A stretch of 64,000 nucleotides of DNA from Paragyromitra xinjiangensis (Eukaryota > Ascomycota > Pezizomycetes > Pezizales > Discinaceae), in contig JBCAMK010000018.1 of assembly GCA_038503065.1 (NCBI GenBank), forward strand, positions 434,001-498,000, given 5' to 3'. How positions within the stretch are numbered: position 1 is the stretch's first letter; every line of letters begins with the position of its first letter. The position numbers were made by a program, and so were the translations under genes. Positions 60,301 through 64,000 of the stretch are shown here, piece after piece. Below the pieces are notes generated by a model, which saw only the letters and a program-made list of their open reading frames with translations, did not search any database and was not told the origin of the DNA.

Positions 60301-61186
60301 TGAGCGCGCTTGACGATGAAGGGCTGCTGACGAGGTTGGGGCGGAAGATGGCGGATTTCCCGATGGAACCGGCGTTAGCGAAGGTGTTGATTGCAAGTGT
60401 GGATATGGGCTGTAGTGACGAGATGCTGAGCATTGTTGCTATGCTGAGTGTCCAGACAGTGTTCTACCGACCGAAAGAGAAGCAGCAACAGGCGGATCAA
60501 AAGAAGGCGAAATTTCACGATCCCCATGGCGACCATTTGACGCTTCTCAACGTCTACAACTCGTGGAAACAGAGCGGGTATAGTAACCCATGGTGTTTCG
60601 ATAATTTTATCCAAGCACGGTCTATGAAACGAGCCAAGGACGTTCGCGCGCAATTGGAAATGATCATGAGTCGGTATAGACACAAGATTGTGTCTTGTGG
60701 GCGAAATACCATGATGGTGCGACAGGCGTTGTGTAGTGGTTTCTTTAGGAATTCGGCCAGGAAAGATCCGCAGGAGGGGTATAAAACGCTCATTGAGGGG
60801 ACACCGGTCTATATGCATCCGTCTAGTGCGCTGTTCGGGAAGCCGGCAGAGCATGTTATTTTTCATACATTGGTCATGACGACGAAGGAGTATATGCATT
60901 GTACTACGGCGATTGAACCGAAGTGGCTTGGTATGTTACATTCTTTCTCATCTTTGGTAGTGCGATTGAGGGTTAGTTTGGGGATTTTTTTTTGCTAATA
61001 TTTGATATAGTGGACTGCGCACCTAATTTCTTCAAAGTCGGAGGTGGGAAAGGAGAACTCAGTAAGAGGAGAAAGAACGAGCGGATTCAGCCGCTATTTA
61101 ATCGGTTTGGAGACGGCGACGATAGTTGGAGGTTGTCGGCGCAGAAAAGACAAGGGAGAGGAGGTGGTGGTGGTACTTGGGGTTAG
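57381..61186 (+). CDS. PRP22: DEAH-box splicing helicase Prp22 (DHX8)
   Basis: RNA-dependent ATPase that releases spliced mRNA from the spliceosome and also acts at the second splicing step. Two exons (57381-60930, 61011-61186) give 1241 residues. The first exon is 3.5 kb without an intron. Domains in order: an N-terminal helical part ([19 protein letters not shown]), an Arg/Ser region ([14 protein letters not shown], about 190-225), an S1 RNA-binding domain ([20 protein letters not shown], about 265-345), and the linker EEERKF-type region. The helicase core follows: [10 protein letters not shown] (about 597), [12 protein letters not shown] (about 694), [24 protein letters not shown] and [19 protein letters not shown]. 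The C-terminal ratchet and OB-fold region closes with [17 protein letters not shown] and a glycine-rich end (GGGGGTWG), typical of Prp22. All catalytic motifs are intact. Confidence 0.97.
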
Positions 61187-62045
61187 ATATTTGTCGCTTT
61201 TCTTGGTTTGCTTCATGGAGGGCTGAATGGGGATTGGTGGGCTAGAGGGAATGTTTGGATGGAATGACGTTGAACGTGTAATTCTATGTAATTTTGTTTT
61301 GGCGATGATAAAATTGTGGTGGTGGGGATGGGTATGATATGAAATAATGACTAGGATATATGCCGAATAGTGTAGCTTTGTATGAGGGGGATGAGAAAAG
61401 TGTGATAGAGGAGGCCTGGAACTATAGACTACAGTTTTGAGAATATCTAACTGATGGCACGAGTGATAATTTATGAAGTGCAATATAGATCTTGGCACCG
61501 CGTTGTGCTCATGGAGTTCGGCTCGTTTTAAGTTAGTACAAGATACTACATGTATGTTCCCCATGGTCAACTTGGCTGAGCTGGGGGTCCCTCTTGAGTG
61601 ACGAAATACTTTGAGGTGATTGGAGGTCCGATAGGGGGAGGTTTGATAGCTCCGTTGTTAGTCACGTTACGGAACTTCACACGGGATTTATGGTCACTGG
61701 GGGGATTCTCCGTAGGGATTAATCTTCCTCGTCCGTATTACTGCCCTATGCTATTTTTAAGCTATTTCGAGGGAATAAGCCCTTCCAGGTGAACTCTCGA
61801 TCCTCGACTACATATTATGGACCCCACCCGAGTAACTGAAAGACACATGCTGACTCACTCTCCCGGTCATACTCTCCCGGCTCGGTAAAAATTCAATTTC
61901 AAATACAGACACCAACGCCCAACAGTATAATCTTACGGATCAACTAGAAAATCTTTTTGTCAACCTCTCTTCAGCCCTGGGAATCTACGTTTCGGGAAAG
62001 GCTCAGCGAGACCAAACCCACCAATTCGAACATCTTCGAATCAAG
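61187..62045. other. 3' spacer of PRP22
   Basis: G/T-rich 3' region with no supported gene. A copy of TACATGTA lies near 61550. Confidence 0.45.
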
Positions 62046-62760
62046 TTACAGATGCATGTACGTCTCTGTACCATCTGGTTTCAGTATAGTCACCTCACCA
62101 CCTTTGGTTGTATATCGATACATGCCATCGTGAAGTCGCTCCGTAATATTCCCGTCTATGTCTTTGTGCCATGTCGTACCCTTTGCTTTGTGAGCTTGTA
62201 AATATGAGCTAGTTGAACGAATTAGACTAAAAGAACCTACGTCTTCTCTTCGGATGAATTTCGTACAATCAACGGCGCCCCCGGAGGAGAGGAAGGACTG
62301 GAACCAACGAGACCAGGAAGCGGAAGTTCGTGTCTGATACCGACAGGCTTCCCACTGTGCATTTTTGCCGGGGCTGGGAATTCGGTATTTGCTGTGCTGA
62401 TAGGTTAAATAATTTGCTTGCACATAGGTGTTGTTTTTATCCCTGCGCATGTAGGAGCATGAGAACTTTGTCGTGTCAGCTGGAGTTCTGGTTGAGGGAA
62501 GTTAGTGAGGGAGGGAAAACCTCTTCCGTGGGTGAGTTATCCCAGTACCAGGAACCATCGGCTGACACGAGCAGATTAGCATCAGAAGTGGATGGAAGGT
62601 TGGTTTGGTTTGGGTGGTATTTACGGTTATCAAAGCGGATATTAGGGTTAGGAATATACATCGACATTGGCCGTTCTGAAGCTTCGCTCATTGAGTGGGT
62701 GAAGTTTAAGGTAGAAGATGGAGATGGGGAGGAAGCAGAAAGTGCGGGGTAGTCAGCCAT
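62046..62760 (-). CDS. Small hypothetical protein, splicing unresolved
   Basis: I do not recognise this protein. The start at 62760 gives MADYPALSASSPSPSSTLN, then DGSWYWDNSPTEEVF before a stop near 62476. A second minus-strand frame, ending at 62046, encodes WEACRYQTRTSASWSRWFQS and FIRREDVGSFSL. It ends WHKDIDGNITERLHDGMY, GGEVTILKPDGTETYMHL. The two parts lie in different frames, and I could not find a convincing GT-AG intron of normal length joining them. They may be one gene with an unusual intron, one broken gene, or two small genes. The C-terminal part, with its repeated Gly/Asp turns, reads like real protein. A start at 62781 (MEVQNHN) is also possible. No signal peptide. Confidence 0.4.
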
Positions 62761-64000
62761 ATTATGGTTTTGTACCTCCAAGGGACAAGGCTAAGCGTAA
62801 TGACAGATTGAGCGTGTCAGGCTGCAGTGAACGGGTATCAGGGTGGTGGCCTGAATTGCAAAACGGTTCCCTTATGCACCCTCTCGTGATCGAGGTATAA
62901 AATCTAATGTTAAGAAAACATCATCTGGGTTTCGGGTGCCTTTACTGGGGAGTTGTAGACGATGTAATCCATTTATACATAATTTAGGACAGTACAAGCG
63001 TATGGGGGGTGAAGTTGGAACGGGCAGGGTGCCAAAAAAAGGAGCTCTCACACCTTGGCTGACATGGCTGACGTTCCAACTTCACTCTTCGTAGGTTTGT
63101 GCAGTGTAGCACGGCATTCATCGGGTGTCGTCAAGTTCTTATCACCTAACATAACTCAAGATAATGCTTGCTATCTTTTGCTTCTTCGTCTGATTTGGTC
63201 CTGCAAGCACGGGATGATTCGAGACCTGTTTGACTACTCGCCTCGAGACGCCTCGGGGTTTGGGCCATGACGGAGTCCCCAGAATGCAAAGCTGTTTCAT
63301 ATTGGCTAGCAATGGATTATGCCGTCATTTTGTGTTAATACTTCTAACAGTTGGCTGAGTAGCTAGGGTAGAGAAGCGAGGATAGGAGTCGAGAGAAAGA
63401 AATTTTAGGAACCTAGCATGAATGAAGTTAGGAATATAGAGATGGGGCGACTTGCAGAGATACATACATATGATATTGCAGCGTTGATCATGAAAAATCA
63501 CTCAGCAGCGGGTTAAAGCGTGTAGGGATTTGTGATACGCGACACTTTCCCGATAATAGCCGCTTGCATTCATTTATTGTTGGCTAGTATATCCGAGCTC
63601 CAGAAGCTCCGTTTCGGACTCAGGGATGTCGTTGTGCCTCGGGGCGTATCCTTCTGCTTGCCCCAAAACGCCTCGTGAGCCATGCTAGCCGTAAGAATTT
63701 CACCTCCTCTAGTCAATTTAATGCTTTGTTTAATCTATTGGTCATGATAGGGCCTTATAGAGGCTGATAATATAATTTACAGCAATAAAATTTGTGCAGT
63801 TATATAATTGTTGATATCTTGATTTAAGTACTGGCGCATGTACAGCTGCAGCCCCATCTAAAAGTCCTGCCGCTCCTATCTATCCGACGCTACAACCAAA
63901 GGATTCTAGAGGAATCTAAGGAGCTGAAAATAAAAAGGAGCAAAATATATCTAAATCCTGATGCGCTAAAATAATATTCTACCAGTTTGTATGGCCACTT
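62761..64000. other. Right edge, non-coding apart from MITE
   Basis: Contains the second MITE-like element at 62993-63103. The frames after it have no recognisable domain. From 63300 the sequence is AT-rich and unstructured. No gene is called. Confidence 0.45.
62993..63103. mobile_element. MITE-like element, family 1, copy 2
   Basis: About 111 bp. The left arm reads TACAAGCGTATGGGGG and continues GTGAAGTTGGAACGG, nearly identical to the arms of the copy at 41644-41763. The right arm, reverse complemented, ends in GAGTGAAGTTGGAACG and is diverged in its outer ten bases. The centre differs from copy 1 and holds no coding frame. The arms but not the centre are shared, as is usual in MITE families. 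Confidence 0.78.

Overview
The window is nuclear DNA of a filamentous ascomycete (Pezizomycotina). The reasons are many short GT-AG introns with TACTAAC/CTAAC-like branch sites, pyrimidine-rich leaders, and a fungal gene set: GH35 beta-galactosidase, GH17 glucanase, a long fungal kinesin and an Ssp120-type EF-hand protein. Gene density is low for this group (about 14 genes in 64 kb). Several 4-9 kb stretches carry only short random-looking frames, microsatellites and small inverted-repeat elements. That would suit a repeat-enlarged genome such as those of Pezizomycetes (truffles, morels), but the placement is an inference only.

Layout. 1-1588: no resolvable gene. 1589-5277 (-): secreted beta-galactosidase with many introns, divergent from a short-chain dehydrogenase at 7531-8967 (+). 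8968-17786: gene-poor. 17787-20826 (+): DENN-domain/coiled-coil protein. 20827-25705: gene-poor, with microsatellites. 25706-31477 (+): kinesin-4-like motor. 32388-33151 (-): GINS subunit Psf3. 33806-34537 and 35209-36060 (+): a tandem pair of diverged paralogues of a family I do not recognise. 36607-37897 (+): ribosomal protein eS4 with a 6-nt microexon. 38639-39541 (-): mitochondrial ribosomal protein uL10m. 39542-44483: gene-poor, with one MITE-like element. 44484-45625 (+): secreted GH17 glucanase. 45626-52198: gene-poor, with a 192-bp pogo-like MITE. 52199-about 53140 (-): unrecognised coiled-coil protein. 53497-54906 (+): TYW2/Trm12 of wybutosine synthesis. 55104-55869 (-): Ssp120-like EF-hand protein. 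57381-61186 (+): spliceosomal helicase Prp22. 62046-62760 (-): unresolved small protein. 62993-63103: second copy of the 41.6-kb MITE-like element.

How the genes relate. Most are independent housekeeping genes: replication initiation, cytosolic and mitochondrial translation, tRNA modification, splicing, and membrane traffic or motor functions. The two glycosidases and the dehydrogenase are metabolic or cell-wall genes. I see no secondary-metabolite cluster, CRISPR array, rRNA or convincing tRNA. The least explained items are the tandem orphan paralogues, the two MITE families, a strong excess of the palindrome TACATGTA in non-coding DNA, and a C-to-G drift along the coding strand of several genes.
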